Source of the DNA: Modestobacter italicus
GTDB lineage: Bacteria; Actinomycetota; Actinomycetes; Mycobacteriales; Geodermatophilaceae
DNA length: 64,000 nt
Assembly (NCBI RefSeq): GCF_000306785.1
Contig: NC_017955.1
Coordinates: forward strand, 868,001-932,000
Reading direction: 5' to 3'
Of this stretch, positions 34,705 through 42,991 are shown in pieces (within the stretch, counting starts at the first letter, position 1; each line of letters begins with the position of its first letter). Both the position numbers and the translations under genes were made by a program. Under the pieces are notes generated by a model that saw only the letters and a program-made list of their open reading frames with translations, was not told where the DNA came from and did not search any database.

Positions 34705-35691
34705 ATGGTGCGCCTGCGCGACGTCGCCGCCCACGCGGGCGTCTCGGTCCGGACCGTCTCCAACGTGGTCAACGACTTCCGCTACGTGGCCCCCGACACC
34801 CGGGCCCGGGTGCAGGCCAGCATCGCTGCGCTCGGCTACCGGCCCAACGTGGCCGCCCGCACGCTGCGCAGCGGCCGCACCGGGCTGCTCTCGCTGGTGG
34901 TCCCGGAGATCGACTCCCCGTACTTCTCCGAGCTGGCCGCCCGCACCGTCCGGATCGCCGAGGCCGAGGGCTGGACCGTGCTGATCGACCAGACCGACGG
35001 CGACGGCGAGCGGGAGCGCCGGTTGCTGCGCGGCGAGCGCAGCCAGCTGGTCGACGGGGTCATCTTCAGCCCGTGGTCGGTCACCGCCGAGGAGCTCGCC
35101 GAGCGCCCCGACGCCACCCCGATCGTGCTGCTCGGCGAGCACGCCGGCACGCCGCCGGTCGACCACGTCGTCATCGACAACGTCGCCGCGGCCGCCGCGG
35201 CCGTCACCCACCTGGCGGAGCGCGGCCGGCGCCGGATCGCCGCGGTGGGGGCGTCGTCGGAGCCCGCCAGCGAGACCGCCCGCCAGCGCGAGCTCGGCTG
35301 GCGGCAGGCGATCGCGGCGGCCGGGCTGCCGGCGATCGCGGCGCCGGTGACCTCGCTGCACCGAGCAGAGGGCCACCGGGCGATGACCGAGCTGCTGCGC
35401 GCCGACGCGGCTCCGGACGCGGCGTTCTGCTTCAGCGACGAGCTGGCCCTGGGTGCGCTGCGCGCCGTCGTCGACGCCGGCCTGCGGGTGCCCGAGGACG
35501 TCGCCCTGGTCGGCTTCGACGACGTCGAGGACGGCCGGTTCGCCGTCCCGCGGTTGACCACGATCAGCCCGGACAAGGACGGCATCGCCCGGCTGGCGCT
35601 GCGGTCGCTGCGCGAGCGGCTGGCCGGCGACGAGAGCCCGGCCCGGGTGATCACCGCCCCGCACCGGCTCGTGGTGCGCGAGAGCAGCTGA
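34705..35691 (+). CDS. LacI family transcriptional regulator
   Basis: This 328-residue regulator has the LacI HTH (VRLRDVAAHAGVSVRTVSNVVND), the hinge helix region YRPNVAARTLRSGRTG, and a periplasmic-binding-type effector domain (LLSLVVPEIDSPYFSELAART, VDGVIFSP, CFSDELALGALRA, VGFDDVEDG). ATG 34705 has GGGGAGGAG upstream. It likely senses a sugar or related molecule and binds the palindrome just before it. The stop codon coincides with the edge of the IS target duplication. The dioxygenase is the divergent target; the sugar transporter on the other side of the IS is a possible second one. Confidence 0.92.
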   Translation: MVRLRDVAAHAGVSVRTVSNVVNDFRYVAPDTRARVQASIAALGYRPNVAARTLRSGRTGLLSLVVPEIDSPYFSELAARTVRIAEAEGWTVLIDQTDGDGERERRLLRGERSQLVDGVIFSPWSVTAEELAERPDATPIVLLGEHAGTPPVDHVVIDNVAAAAAAVTHLAERGRRRIAAVGASSEPASETARQRELGWRQAIAAAGLPAIAAPVTSLHRAEGHRAMTELLRADAAPDAAFCFSDELALGALRAVVDAGLRVPEDVALVGFDDVEDGRFAVPRLTTISPDKDGIARLALRSLRERLAGDESPARVITAPHRLVVRESS

Positions 35692-35697
35692 CCGCTC
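35690..35697. repeat. IS target site duplication, left copy
   Basis: GACCGCTC immediately precedes the left terminal repeat and recurs as GACCGCTC at 37132-37139. Its first two bases are the last two bases of the lacI-type stop codon. Confidence 0.85.
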
Positions 35698-37131
35698 GGT
35701 AGCGTCAAGCAGCGTTGAAGTTCAGCGTCTTGATGTTGAAGGCGATGGCGTTGGGTGGGCGTAGGGACTGGGTCAGTGTGGTCCACGCCGGGTGGTCGGT
35801 CATCTGGGCCAGCTTCACGGTCAGCAGGTCGCGTAGGCCTTCGATGGACCAGCGGCTGCCGCCGATGTCGGTGCGGGCGTTGAGTTCGCGCATGACCCGC
35901 TCGAGGACACCGGAGCCGAGTTCGGGTCCGCCGAGGTGGGCCAGGCGGGCGCGGAGTTCGGGGCGCAGGCAGGTGAAGACCTGGTCGCGGGCGCCGGCGA
36001 GCAGCTCACCGGCGGCGTGGTGGCCCTCGGCGGTGACACTCGCGGTGAAGGCGTCGTAGGCGGCCAGCGCCTGGGCGTGGGTGAGGCGTTCACGGGCGAC
36101 CCGGTGCAGAAGGTCGGTCAGCTCGGTGCGCCTGGTGTTGGCCCAGGCTGCTGGTGCCTTGTCGGCGTAGAGGGCCCAGCGCAGTGCGCGGGGCAGGTGC
36201 CACCAGCAGCGCTGGATCGGCACGTCGGGCCACAGCGTCTGGGCCAGCGTGGTGATCGCCAGTTCACCGTCGACGACGACCATCGCCGGCGGGCGCAGGT
36301 CGCGGAGCTGGTCGGCCATCGCCGACCACGGTTGGCCCACGGTCAGCCCGAGCAGGGTCGTGGTGGCCCGCCGCCGCCGGCGCGGCCCGCCCCTCCCGGT
36401 CACGCCCAGGGCGATGTTGCCGTTGACGCCCAACCGGCGCCGCCCCGCACGCATCCCGGTGCCATCGAAGATGACCACCTGGGCACCGGCGGGCGCTCCG
36501 GGCACGTCCGGGCGCCCGACGCCATCGAGCAGCGGCGCCAGATCGGCCACCGCGGCATGCGCCCGCCCGGCCGAGCCCGGCAGCCCGAAGGAGGCGGCGA
36601 CCGCACCGGCCCGGGCGAAGGACATCTGCGTGGCCAGCTCGGCCAGTTCCACCATCAGCCGGTCGGTGCGCCTCTTGCCCGACAGATCCAGCAGCAGGAG
36701 CAGTGGGGCGAACACCCGCCGGCAGGACCGGCAGCCGACGTTGGCCAGCCGGATCTCCACCACCCCCGCGGCGGTGCTGAACTTCCGCAGCCGGGTGCGC
36801 TTGCCCTTGCGCTCGAAGTCGCTCATCACCCCACACCCCGGGCAGCCGAACGGCGCCGGCAGCTCCCGCACCGGCAGCCACTTCCGGCCACACACCCGAT
36901 CGATGAGCCTGTCCTGCAGCTCCTCCAACGCCGCAGCCAGGGCTGCCGCCGGCAGTTCCTCGCGCATCGCCACCGCCCATGCCTCCAGCTGCGACCAGCT
37001 CAGCGACCCACCGAGCTCAGGCAGCTCCGCGGTCAGGGCGAGAGTAGTGACCGGCATGTGATGACTCCTCGGAACCGAGAGCCATCACCTCAAGTCAAGA
37101 TCCGAGAACTTCAACGCTGCCCCGTGCTACC
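35698..37131 (-). mobile_element. Complete insertion sequence (ISKra4/IS256-like)
   Basis: The element is 1434 bp, bounded by 26-bp terminal inverted repeats: GGTAGC-N5-GCAGCGTTGAAGTTC at 35698-35723 and its complement at 37106-37131, differing only in the central five bases. An 8-bp direct repeat (GACCGCTC) flanks it. One transposase gene fills it. The intact repeats, duplication and transposase suggest a recent insertion. It sits in the four bases between two convergent stop codons and breaks no gene. Confidence 0.92.
35705..37057 (-). CDS. IS transposase (zinc-finger, DDE type)
   Basis: This 450-residue transposase has a treble CxxC pattern near the start (FGCPGCG, then CRSCRR), basic KGKRTRLRKF, and a DDE core: IFDGTGMRAG, VVVDGELAIT, and later CWWHLPRALR and LNARTDIGGSRWSIEG. 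ISKra4-type and UPF0236-like transposases share this layout; the exact IS family is uncertain. GAGGAG precedes ATG 37057. The stop lies within the left terminal repeat. No frameshift is seen, so it may be active. Confidence 0.85.
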   Translation of the reverse strand: MPVTTLALTAELPELGGSLSWSQLEAWAVAMREELPAAALAAALEELQDRLIDRVCGRKWLPVRELPAPFGCPGCGVMSDFERKGKRTRLRKFSTAAGVVEIRLANVGCRSCRRVFAPLLLLLDLSGKRRTDRLMVELAELATQMSFARAGAVAASFGLPGSAGRAHAAVADLAPLLDGVGRPDVPGAPAGAQVVIFDGTGMRAGRRRLGVNGNIALGVTGRGGPRRRRRATTTLLGLTVGQPWSAMADQLRDLRPPAMVVVDGELAITTLAQTLWPDVPIQRCWWHLPRALRWALYADKAPAAWANTRRTELTDLLHRVARERLTHAQALAAYDAFTASVTAEGHHAAGELLAGARDQVFTCLRPELRARLAHLGGPELGSGVLERVMRELNARTDIGGSRWSIEGLRDLLTVKLAQMTDHPAWTTLTQSLRPPNAIAFNIKTLNFNAA

Positions 37132-37139
37132 GACCGCTC
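37132..37139. repeat. IS target site duplication, right copy
   Basis: GACCGCTC follows the right terminal repeat and matches 35690-35697. Its last two bases form part of the aldose-epimerase stop codon on the minus strand. Confidence 0.85.
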
Positions 37140-38034
37140 AGGCCGGGCGGACCCCCCACTCCGCGCCCCACCGGTCGCCCGGCTCGAGGACGAGCAGGTC
37201 CCGGCCGGTGTTGAAGGCGTCGGGCCCGCAGGTCATCGCCTCCACGGCCAGCCCGCGGCGGTGCCGCGGGGAACCGGCCGGGAAGTAGTCCGAGGTGTAG
37301 ACCTGCCACCAGCCAAAGGCGTCGTCGGCCCAGACCTCGACCGCATGGCCACCGCCGGCGACCTGCACCGTGCTGCCCGAGACGTCGGTGAACGCGGTGT
37401 CCAGCCGGCGCCCGCGCAGGGCCGCGCCGGCCCGGAGGTCGTGCCCGCCCTCGGTCACCGGCCGCAGCGCGACCGGCCGCAACCGCTCGTCGGTCTCCAG
37501 CCAGGAGGCCGCGGGCAGCGTCAGCTCCAGGTCGTCGACCGTGCAGCCGGGCAGGACGACGTAGGGGTGCACGGCGACCCCGAACGGCGCCGCCGTCCAG
37601 CCGGTGTTCTGCACACCGATCCGGCAGTGCAGCCCGTCGGCGGCCACCGACCAGCGGACGGTCAGGTCCAGGGCGAAGGGGTACCCCGGCTGGGGCTCGA
37701 TCGCGACCCCCAGCTCGACGGCGTCCGCGGTGACCTCGCGCGGGCTCCACGCCGTCCAGGCCACCAGCCCGTGCAGCGCGCAGCCGGTGGGGACCTCGTT
37801 GACCGGCAGCTGCAGCTCCTGCCCCGCCCAGCTCCACCGGCCGTCGGGGACGCGGTTGGGCCAGGGTGCGAGCACCAGCCCCTGGTAGGCCTCGGGGACC
37901 TCCTGCTCACCGAGCGGGTCGGTGACGTCCACGCCGTCCACGGTGTAGCCGCAGAGGCCGGCGCCCCGGCGGCCGATGACCGCCTCGTGGGCGCCGGAGC
38001 GGATGGTCCAGCGGGTCGGGCCGGCCGCCGTCAC
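37138..38034 (-). CDS. Aldose 1-epimerase family protein
   Basis: This 298-residue mutarotase-like protein has LAPWPNRVPDGRWSW (the Arg of the sugar site), the NEVPTGCALHGLVAW His motif near 90, VAVHPYVVLPG (second His) and FPAGSPRHRRGLAVEAMTCGPDAFN near the end (the Glu base). It converts alpha- and beta-anomers of a hexose such as galactose. GTG 38034 overlaps the permease stop, so it is the last gene of the sugar ABC operon. Before the IS inserted, its stop codon was four bases from that of lacI. Confidence 0.9.
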   Translation of the reverse strand: MTAAGPTRWTIRSGAHEAVIGRRGAGLCGYTVDGVDVTDPLGEQEVPEAYQGLVLAPWPNRVPDGRWSWAGQELQLPVNEVPTGCALHGLVAWTAWSPREVTADAVELGVAIEPQPGYPFALDLTVRWSVAADGLHCRIGVQNTGWTAAPFGVAVHPYVVLPGCTVDDLELTLPAASWLETDERLRPVALRPVTEGGHDLRAGAALRGRRLDTAFTDVSGSTVQVAGGGHAVEVWADDAFGWWQVYTSDYFPAGSPRHRRGLAVEAMTCGPDAFNTGRDLLVLEPGDRWGAEWGVRPA

Positions 38035-39032
38035 CGTCTGGCCCGGCCGGCGAGGTAGCGCTGCAGCACGACGACGGCCAGCAGGATCGCGCCGCTGACC
38101 AGGTCCTGCCAGTTCGAGTTGAGCGACCCGACCTGGTTGATCACGTTGGCGATGACCTGCAGCAGCAGGACGCCGATCAGGGTGCCCAGCACCGTGCCGG
38201 CGCCACCGGCGAGCAGGGTGCCGCCGAGCACCACCGCGGAGATCGCCTGCAGCTCGGTGCCCACGCCGATGATCGGGACGCCGGAGGAGGTGTACGAGGC
38301 GATCAGCACGCCGGCGAACCCGGCCAGCAGCCCGCTCGCGGTGTAGGTGACCACCTTGGTGCGGGCCACCGGCAGGCCCATCAGCTCGGCCGCGTCCTCC
38401 TGGCCACCGATGGCCAGCACCGTGGGCCCGTAGGACGTGCGGTACAGGACCAGCGCGCCCACGGCGTAGAAGATCGCGACCAGCCAGATCGGGAACCCGA
38501 TGCCCAGGAAGCTGCCCTGGGCGAGCTCGCGGAAGCCGCTGTCGGCGGGGACCTTGTAGACCGTCGCGCCCTCGTCGCTGATGAACAGCAGCAGCCCGCG
38601 GGCGAAGAGCAGGCCGGCCAGCGTGACGATGAACGGCGCGAGCTTGGCGTGCGCGATGATCAGCCCCTGGACCAGGCCGATCGCCCCGCAGACGGCCAGC
38701 GGCACCAGGACGGCGGCGAGCGTGCCGTACTGCGAGGCCCATGCGGCCAGCACGCCGCCGAGGGCGAACACCGAGCCGACCGAGAGGTCGATCCCGCCGG
38801 TGAAGATGACGAAGGTCATCCCCAGCGCGATGACCGCCAGGAACGAGGCCTGCAGCGCGATCGACCGGACGTTGGGCCCGGTGGCGAACGAGTCGAACTG
38901 GAAGCTGGCGATCGCGCAGAGCAGCACCAGGACGACCAGCGCGCCCTGCTGCTGGATCCGCTGCACGACCTGGAGCCGGCGGGTGGAGGCCGACGTCCCA
39001 GCGGCCTGGGGCGTCGTGTCGACGGTGCTCAT
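38031..39032 (-). CDS. Sugar ABC transporter permease (RbsC/YtfT family)
   Basis: This 333-residue membrane protein has eight or more helices (VVLVLLCAIASFQF, FLAVIALGMTFVIFTGGIDLSVGS, the BPD_transp_2 signature, and others). GGIDLSVGSVFAL is the common sequence of ribose-type permeases. It overlaps the second permease gene as ATGA and precedes the aldose-epimerase gene. Two different permease genes next to an RbsA-type ATPase are typical of the galactofuranose importer (YtfT, YjfF). Confidence 0.92.
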   Translation of the reverse strand: MSTVDTTPQAAGTSASTRRLQVVQRIQQQGALVVLVLLCAIASFQFDSFATGPNVRSIALQASFLAVIALGMTFVIFTGGIDLSVGSVFALGGVLAAWASQYGTLAAVLVPLAVCGAIGLVQGLIIAHAKLAPFIVTLAGLLFARGLLLFISDEGATVYKVPADSGFRELAQGSFLGIGFPIWLVAIFYAVGALVLYRTSYGPTVLAIGGQEDAAELMGLPVARTKVVTYTASGLLAGFAGVLIASYTSSGVPIIGVGTELQAISAVVLGGTLLAGGAGTVLGTLIGVLLLQVIANVINQVGSLNSNWQDLVSGAILLAVVVLQRYLAGRARR

Positions 39033-40042
39033 GCTCGCGACCTCCGCCGCATCCGGGTGCCGACGGTGGCGTAGACGGCCAGGACGACGATGACCGCCTG
39101 GACCATCTGGGCCACCGAGTCGGTGATGTTGTGGGCGACCAGGGTGAAGGTGATCAGCTGCATCAGCAGGGCGCCGGCCACCGTGCCCAGCACGCGCACC
39201 TGGCCACCGGTCAGCGGCGTGCCGCCGACGACGACCGCGGTGATCGCGGTCAGCTCGACCAGCTGGCCCAGCCGCGTCGGGTCGCTGGCCTGGTTGCGGG
39301 CCACCAGCAGCACGCCGGCGAGCGCGGCCAGCAGCGCGGAGAGCACGTAGACCGTGGTGAGCACCCGGGTGACCGGGAGGCCGGCGAGCGCCGCGGCCCG
39401 CGCGTTGCCACCGATCGCGACGAGCTGACGGCCGAAGGTGGTGCGGGTCATCAGCAGCGCCACCGCGATGACCACGACGATCGCGATGAGCACGACCCAC
39501 GGGATGCCGAGCAGCTTGCCGCTGCCCAGCTCGCGGAACCCGGGGTCGCGGATGCTCTTGATCTGGCCGCCCATGATGTTCGCCAGGCCGCGGCCGCCGA
39601 CCATGACCGCCAGCGTGGCGATGATCGGCTGGACGCCGATCCGGCTGATCACCGAACCGGACAGCGCACCGGCCAGCATGCCCGCGATCAGGCCCGCCGC
39701 GATGGCGCCCAGGGTGCCGTAGCCGATGTAGAGCGGGATGACCGCGGCGGTCAGCGCCATCACCGCGCCCACCGACAGGTCGATGCCGCCGGTGCCGATG
39801 ACCATCGCCATACCCAGGCTCACCACGATGATCGGGGCGACCTGCACGAGCTGCAGCCGGAGCGACCCGGTGCTGGCGAAGTGCGGGGTGATGACCAGGT
39901 TGACCAGGACGAGGACGACGAGGCCCACGTAGACGCCGTTGCGCCGGAACCAGGCGCCGTCCAGGCGGCTCCGGCGGTCCGGGGCCTCCTCCGCCGGCGG
40001 CGGGGTCGCCGGCTCGATCGCGGTCGCCGTGTGCTCAGCCAC
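39029..40042 (-). CDS. Sugar ABC transporter permease (RbsC/YjfF family)
   Basis: This 337-residue membrane protein has the ribose-permease motif IGTGGIDLSVGAVMAL near 85-100, a cytoplasmic EAA-like loop GGNARAAALAGLPVTRV, and about eight helices. The GTG start overlaps the ATPase stop by eight bases. Together with the other permease it would form the membrane heterodimer of one importer. Confidence 0.92.
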   Translation of the reverse strand: MAEHTATAIEPATPPPAEEAPDRRSRLDGAWFRRNGVYVGLVVLVLVNLVITPHFASTGSLRLQLVQVAPIIVVSLGMAMVIGTGGIDLSVGAVMALTAAVIPLYIGYGTLGAIAAGLIAGMLAGALSGSVISRIGVQPIIATLAVMVGGRGLANIMGGQIKSIRDPGFRELGSGKLLGIPWVVLIAIVVVIAVALLMTRTTFGRQLVAIGGNARAAALAGLPVTRVLTTVYVLSALLAALAGVLLVARNQASDPTRLGQLVELTAITAVVVGGTPLTGGQVRVLGTVAGALLMQLITFTLVAHNITDSVAQMVQAVIVVLAVYATVGTRMRRRSRA

Positions 40043-41645
40043 GGTCGCTCCTTCCTGCGCCGGCAGCGGTGCCGGTGTCCGAGGGGGTGCCGCCGGCGAG
40101 GGCGGTGAGGAGGTGCGCGGAGGTCAGCTGGTCGCCGGAGAGCTGCCCGGAGACCGCGCCGTCGTGCAGGACCACGATGCGGTCGCTGCCCTCGACCAGC
40201 TCGTCCATCTCGCTGGACACCAGCACGACGGCCAGGCCCTGCTCGGCGAGCTCGTCGATGAGGCCCTGGACCTCGCGCTTGGCGCCCACGTCGATGCCGC
40301 GGGTGGGCTCGTCGAGCAGGAAGACCTTGGGCTCGGTGGCCAGCCAGCGGGCGATGAGCACCTTCTGCTGGTTGCCGCCGGACAGCTCGCGGACCTTCTG
40401 CCGCGGGCTGGAGGCCTTGATCTTCAGGCGGCGCATGAAGACCTCGACCAGCGCGTCGACCTTCGAGTCGGAGATGATCCCGGCCCGGGACAGCCGCGGC
40501 ATGACCGCCAGCGCGATGTTGTCCCGCACCGACAGGTCCGGGATGATCCCCTCCGCCTTGCGGTCCTCCGACAGCAGCGCGATGCCGGCCTCCAGCGAGC
40601 GGCTGACCGACCCCGCCTTCACCCGCTGCCCGCCGATCTCGATGTCGGCCGCGGTCGTGTGCAGGTCGCCGTAGATCGCCTTCAGCGTCTCGCTGCGGCC
40701 GGAGCCCAGCAGGCCACCGAGGCCGACCACCTCACCCGGCCGCGCGGTGAGGGCGACGTCGCGCAGCCGGTTGGGCACCCGGACCCCGGACACCGACAGC
40801 AGCGGCGTCGTGCCGTGCACGTGCGAGTCGCCGAAGTCGGTGGTGCCACCGGCGCGGACGTCGCTGGCCTCCCGCCCGAGCATGAGCGAGACCAGGCCGA
40901 CCCGGTCCAGCGCCGCCATCGGGCCGGTGTGCACCACGCGGCCGTCGCGCAGCACGGTGACCGTGTCGCACAGCGCCCACAGCTCCTCCATGCGGTGCGA
41001 GACGAAGAGCAGACCGACGCCCGAGGCGGCCAGCGTGCGGGCGACGCCGAACAGCGTCTCGACCTCGCGCACCTCCAGCGAGGACGTCGGCTCGTCCATG
41101 ATCACCACGCGCGCGTCGATGGAGACGGCGCGGGCGAGGGCCACCATCTGCTGGACGCCCAGGCCCAGCGAGCCGAGCTTCGCCCGGACGTCGACCTCGA
41201 TGCCCAGGCGCTGCACCAGCTCGGCGGCCTGCTGGTTCAGCCCGCGGGTGTCGACCAGGCCGCGGCGGCGCGGCTCCCGGCCCAGGTAGATGTTCTGCGC
41301 CACGGTCAGCAGCGGGACCAGGTTGATCTCCTGGTAGACCGTGGAGATCCCGGCGTCCTGCGCGTCGGCGGGCCGGGTGAAGGCCACCGGCCGGCCGCGG
41401 AAGCGGACCTCGCCGGCGTCGGCGGGGTGCACGCCGGTGAGGACCTTGATCAGGGTCGACTTCCCGGCCCCGTTCTCGCCCACCAGGGCGTGGATGGACC
41501 CACGCTCGAGGGTGAGGTCGACCCCGCGCAGCGCGTGCACGCCGCTGAAGGACTTCTCCACGCCCCGGACGGTGAGCAGGGGCCCGGCGTCGTCCTCGGT
41601 CAGGCCGGGGGCACGGCTGTGGGCAGCGGTCGGCTCGGCCACCAC
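40035..41645 (-). CDS. Sugar ABC transporter ATP-binding protein, two NBDs (YtfR/RbsA type)
   Basis: This 536-residue protein carries two fused ATPase halves. Half one: Walker A GENGAGKST, Q-loop VYQEINLVPLLTVAQNI, a changed signature LGLGVQQMVALARAV, Walker B VVIMDEPTSSLE. Half two: a reduced Walker A LGSGRSETL, the signature LSGGNQQKVLIARWL, Walker B VFLLDEPTRGIDVG. The VYQEINLVP and QQMVALARA changes match E. coli YtfR more than RbsA. It drives monosaccharide import with the two permeases. It is separated from the binding-protein gene by a GC hairpin, which would lower its expression relative to that gene. Confidence 0.9.
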   Translation of the reverse strand: MVAEPTAAHSRAPGLTEDDAGPLLTVRGVEKSFSGVHALRGVDLTLERGSIHALVGENGAGKSTLIKVLTGVHPADAGEVRFRGRPVAFTRPADAQDAGISTVYQEINLVPLLTVAQNIYLGREPRRRGLVDTRGLNQQAAELVQRLGIEVDVRAKLGSLGLGVQQMVALARAVSIDARVVIMDEPTSSLEVREVETLFGVARTLAASGVGLLFVSHRMEELWALCDTVTVLRDGRVVHTGPMAALDRVGLVSLMLGREASDVRAGGTTDFGDSHVHGTTPLLSVSGVRVPNRLRDVALTARPGEVVGLGGLLGSGRSETLKAIYGDLHTTAADIEIGGQRVKAGSVSRSLEAGIALLSEDRKAEGIIPDLSVRDNIALAVMPRLSRAGIISDSKVDALVEVFMRRLKIKASSPRQKVRELSGGNQQKVLIARWLATEPKVFLLDEPTRGIDVGAKREVQGLIDELAEQGLAVVLVSSEMDELVEGSDRIVVLHDGAVSGQLSGDQLTSAHLLTALAGGTPSDTGTAAGAGRSDRG

Positions 41646-41668
41646 GACTCCTCGTCGAGTTGTGCGGA

Positions 41669-41702
41669 GGCGCCCCCGGCCCGGGTCGGGGCCGGGGGCG
41701 CC
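41669..41702 (-). terminator. Attenuator hairpin between binding protein and ATPase genes
   Basis: GGCGCCCCCGGCCC pairs with GGGCCGGGGGCGCC around a six-base loop. On the minus strand it follows the solute-binding protein stop at 41728 and precedes the ATPase start at 41645. It probably limits read-through so that the binding protein is made in excess, as is common in ABC importers. Confidence 0.65.
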
Positions 41703-41727
41703 GGTTGAGATGAGCGTCAGCGACGGC

Positions 41728-42834
41728 TCAGAACGCGTTGGCCAGCTCGGACTCGGCGTTCTCGGGGGTGTACTCGTCGTCGGCGATGATGATGTCCTCG
41801 GGGATGGCCTCCCCGTTCATGAAGTCGCTGAGCGTGGAGAACGCCAGCGGCCCGAACCGCGGGTTGGACTCGATGACGGCGTTGTACTGGCCGTCGACGA
41901 TGGCCTGCACCGCGTTGCGGGTGCCGTCGATCGAGACGATCTTGACGTCGGTGCCCGGCTGCTTGCCGGCGCTCAGCACGGCCTGCATCGCGCCGAGCCC
42001 CATCTCGTCGTTCTCGGCGTAGATGGCGTCGATCTCGGGGTTGGACTGGAGCAGCTGCTCGGCCACCGACTGGCCCTTGGACCGGTCGAAGTCACCGGTC
42101 TGCGAGGCGACGATCTTGATGTCCGGGTACTCCGCCTTGACCTGGTCCTCGAAGCCGGAGGTGCGCAGGTCGGTGACGTTGTTGCCCGAGGAGCCCAGCA
42201 GGACGGCGACGTTCGCCTTGCCGCCGGTGGCCTCGTTCATCGCGTCGGCCGCCCGCTTGCCCTGGTCCTCGAAGTCCGAGCCGATGAAGGCCAGGTAGTC
42301 CGAACAGGAGGCGTTGGTGACCTTGCGGTCGATGGTCAGCACCGGCACGCCCTTGGCCTTGGCCGCGGCCAGCGCCGGGTCGAGCCCGTCGGAGTTCACC
42401 GGCGCGACGATGAGCACCTGGGCGCCCTGGTTGAGCATGTCCTGGATGTCGGAGATCTGCTTGGTCAGCTGGGCGTTGGCGTTGGTGACCAGCAGCTGGC
42501 CGACGCCGACCTTCGCCGCCTCGTCCTTGATCGACTGGGTCTCGGCGGCGCGGAAGGCCGCGGTGTCCGGCTCGGACTGGGAGAACCCGACGATGGCGCC
42601 CTTGAGGTCGACCTTCTTCATGCCGTAGCTGTCGAGGGTGCAGCCCTCGCCGGCCGCCGCGGTGTTCTCGACGGTCTGCTGCGCGGCCCCGGAGCCGGCG
42701 GCCGCCGACCCGGCCGAGCTCTCGCTCTCGCCGCTGTTGGCGCAACCGCTGAGCACGAGGGCTGCTGTGGCGCCGGCGACGAGGATGCTGGACGGCCGCA
42801 GCGCGGACCGCCGGTGGATGGTGGTGCTGGTCAT
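41728..42834 (-). CDS. Sugar-binding lipoprotein of the ABC importer (YtfQ-like)
   Basis: This 368-residue periplasmic-binding-type lipoprotein has a signal peptide (RSALRPSSILVAGATAALV) and lipobox VLSGC at about 29-33. The mature part has VGFSQSEPDTAAFRAAET, VLIVAPVNSDGLDPAL, FDRSKGQSVAEQLL and YAENDEMGLGAMQAVLSAG, close to the YtfQ pattern (VGFSQ, RAAET, GDFTRSKG, NDDMVIGA). It binds a hexose outside the membrane and delivers it to the permeases. ATG 42834 lies near GGGAG. The ligand may be galactofuranose, galactose or another pentose/hexose; only the family is clear. Confidence 0.9.
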   Translation of the reverse strand: MTSTTIHRRSALRPSSILVAGATAALVLSGCANSGESESSAGSAAAGSGAAQQTVENTAAAGEGCTLDSYGMKKVDLKGAIVGFSQSEPDTAAFRAAETQSIKDEAAKVGVGQLLVTNANAQLTKQISDIQDMLNQGAQVLIVAPVNSDGLDPALAAAKAKGVPVLTIDRKVTNASCSDYLAFIGSDFEDQGKRAADAMNEATGGKANVAVLLGSSGNNVTDLRTSGFEDQVKAEYPDIKIVASQTGDFDRSKGQSVAEQLLQSNPEIDAIYAENDEMGLGAMQAVLSAGKQPGTDVKIVSIDGTRNAVQAIVDGQYNAVIESNPRFGPLAFSTLSDFMNGEAIPEDIIIADDEYTPENAESELANAF

Positions 42835-42991
42835 GTGTGTGCGCTCCCTGTGAGGCCTCGTTGCCTGGTGCGGGCCGGACCTCCCGCCGGACCAGATCGA
42901 ACATGAACGGACACAGTCGCGCAACGTAGGTCACATCACGGTCTGGTGACGACGCGTCGAGACCCCCTCGCCAGGACGCCGGTCGTGCTGC
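42835..42991. other. Promoter region of the sugar importer operon
   Basis: These 157 bases lie between the binding protein start and the DeoR-type stop. A long 5' untranslated leader and operators for DeoR or LacI regulation are expected here. I saw no clear palindrome or -35/-10 pair; CATCACGGTCTGGTGACGA near 42933 holds imperfect inverted sequences that could be part of an operator. Confidence 0.3.
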
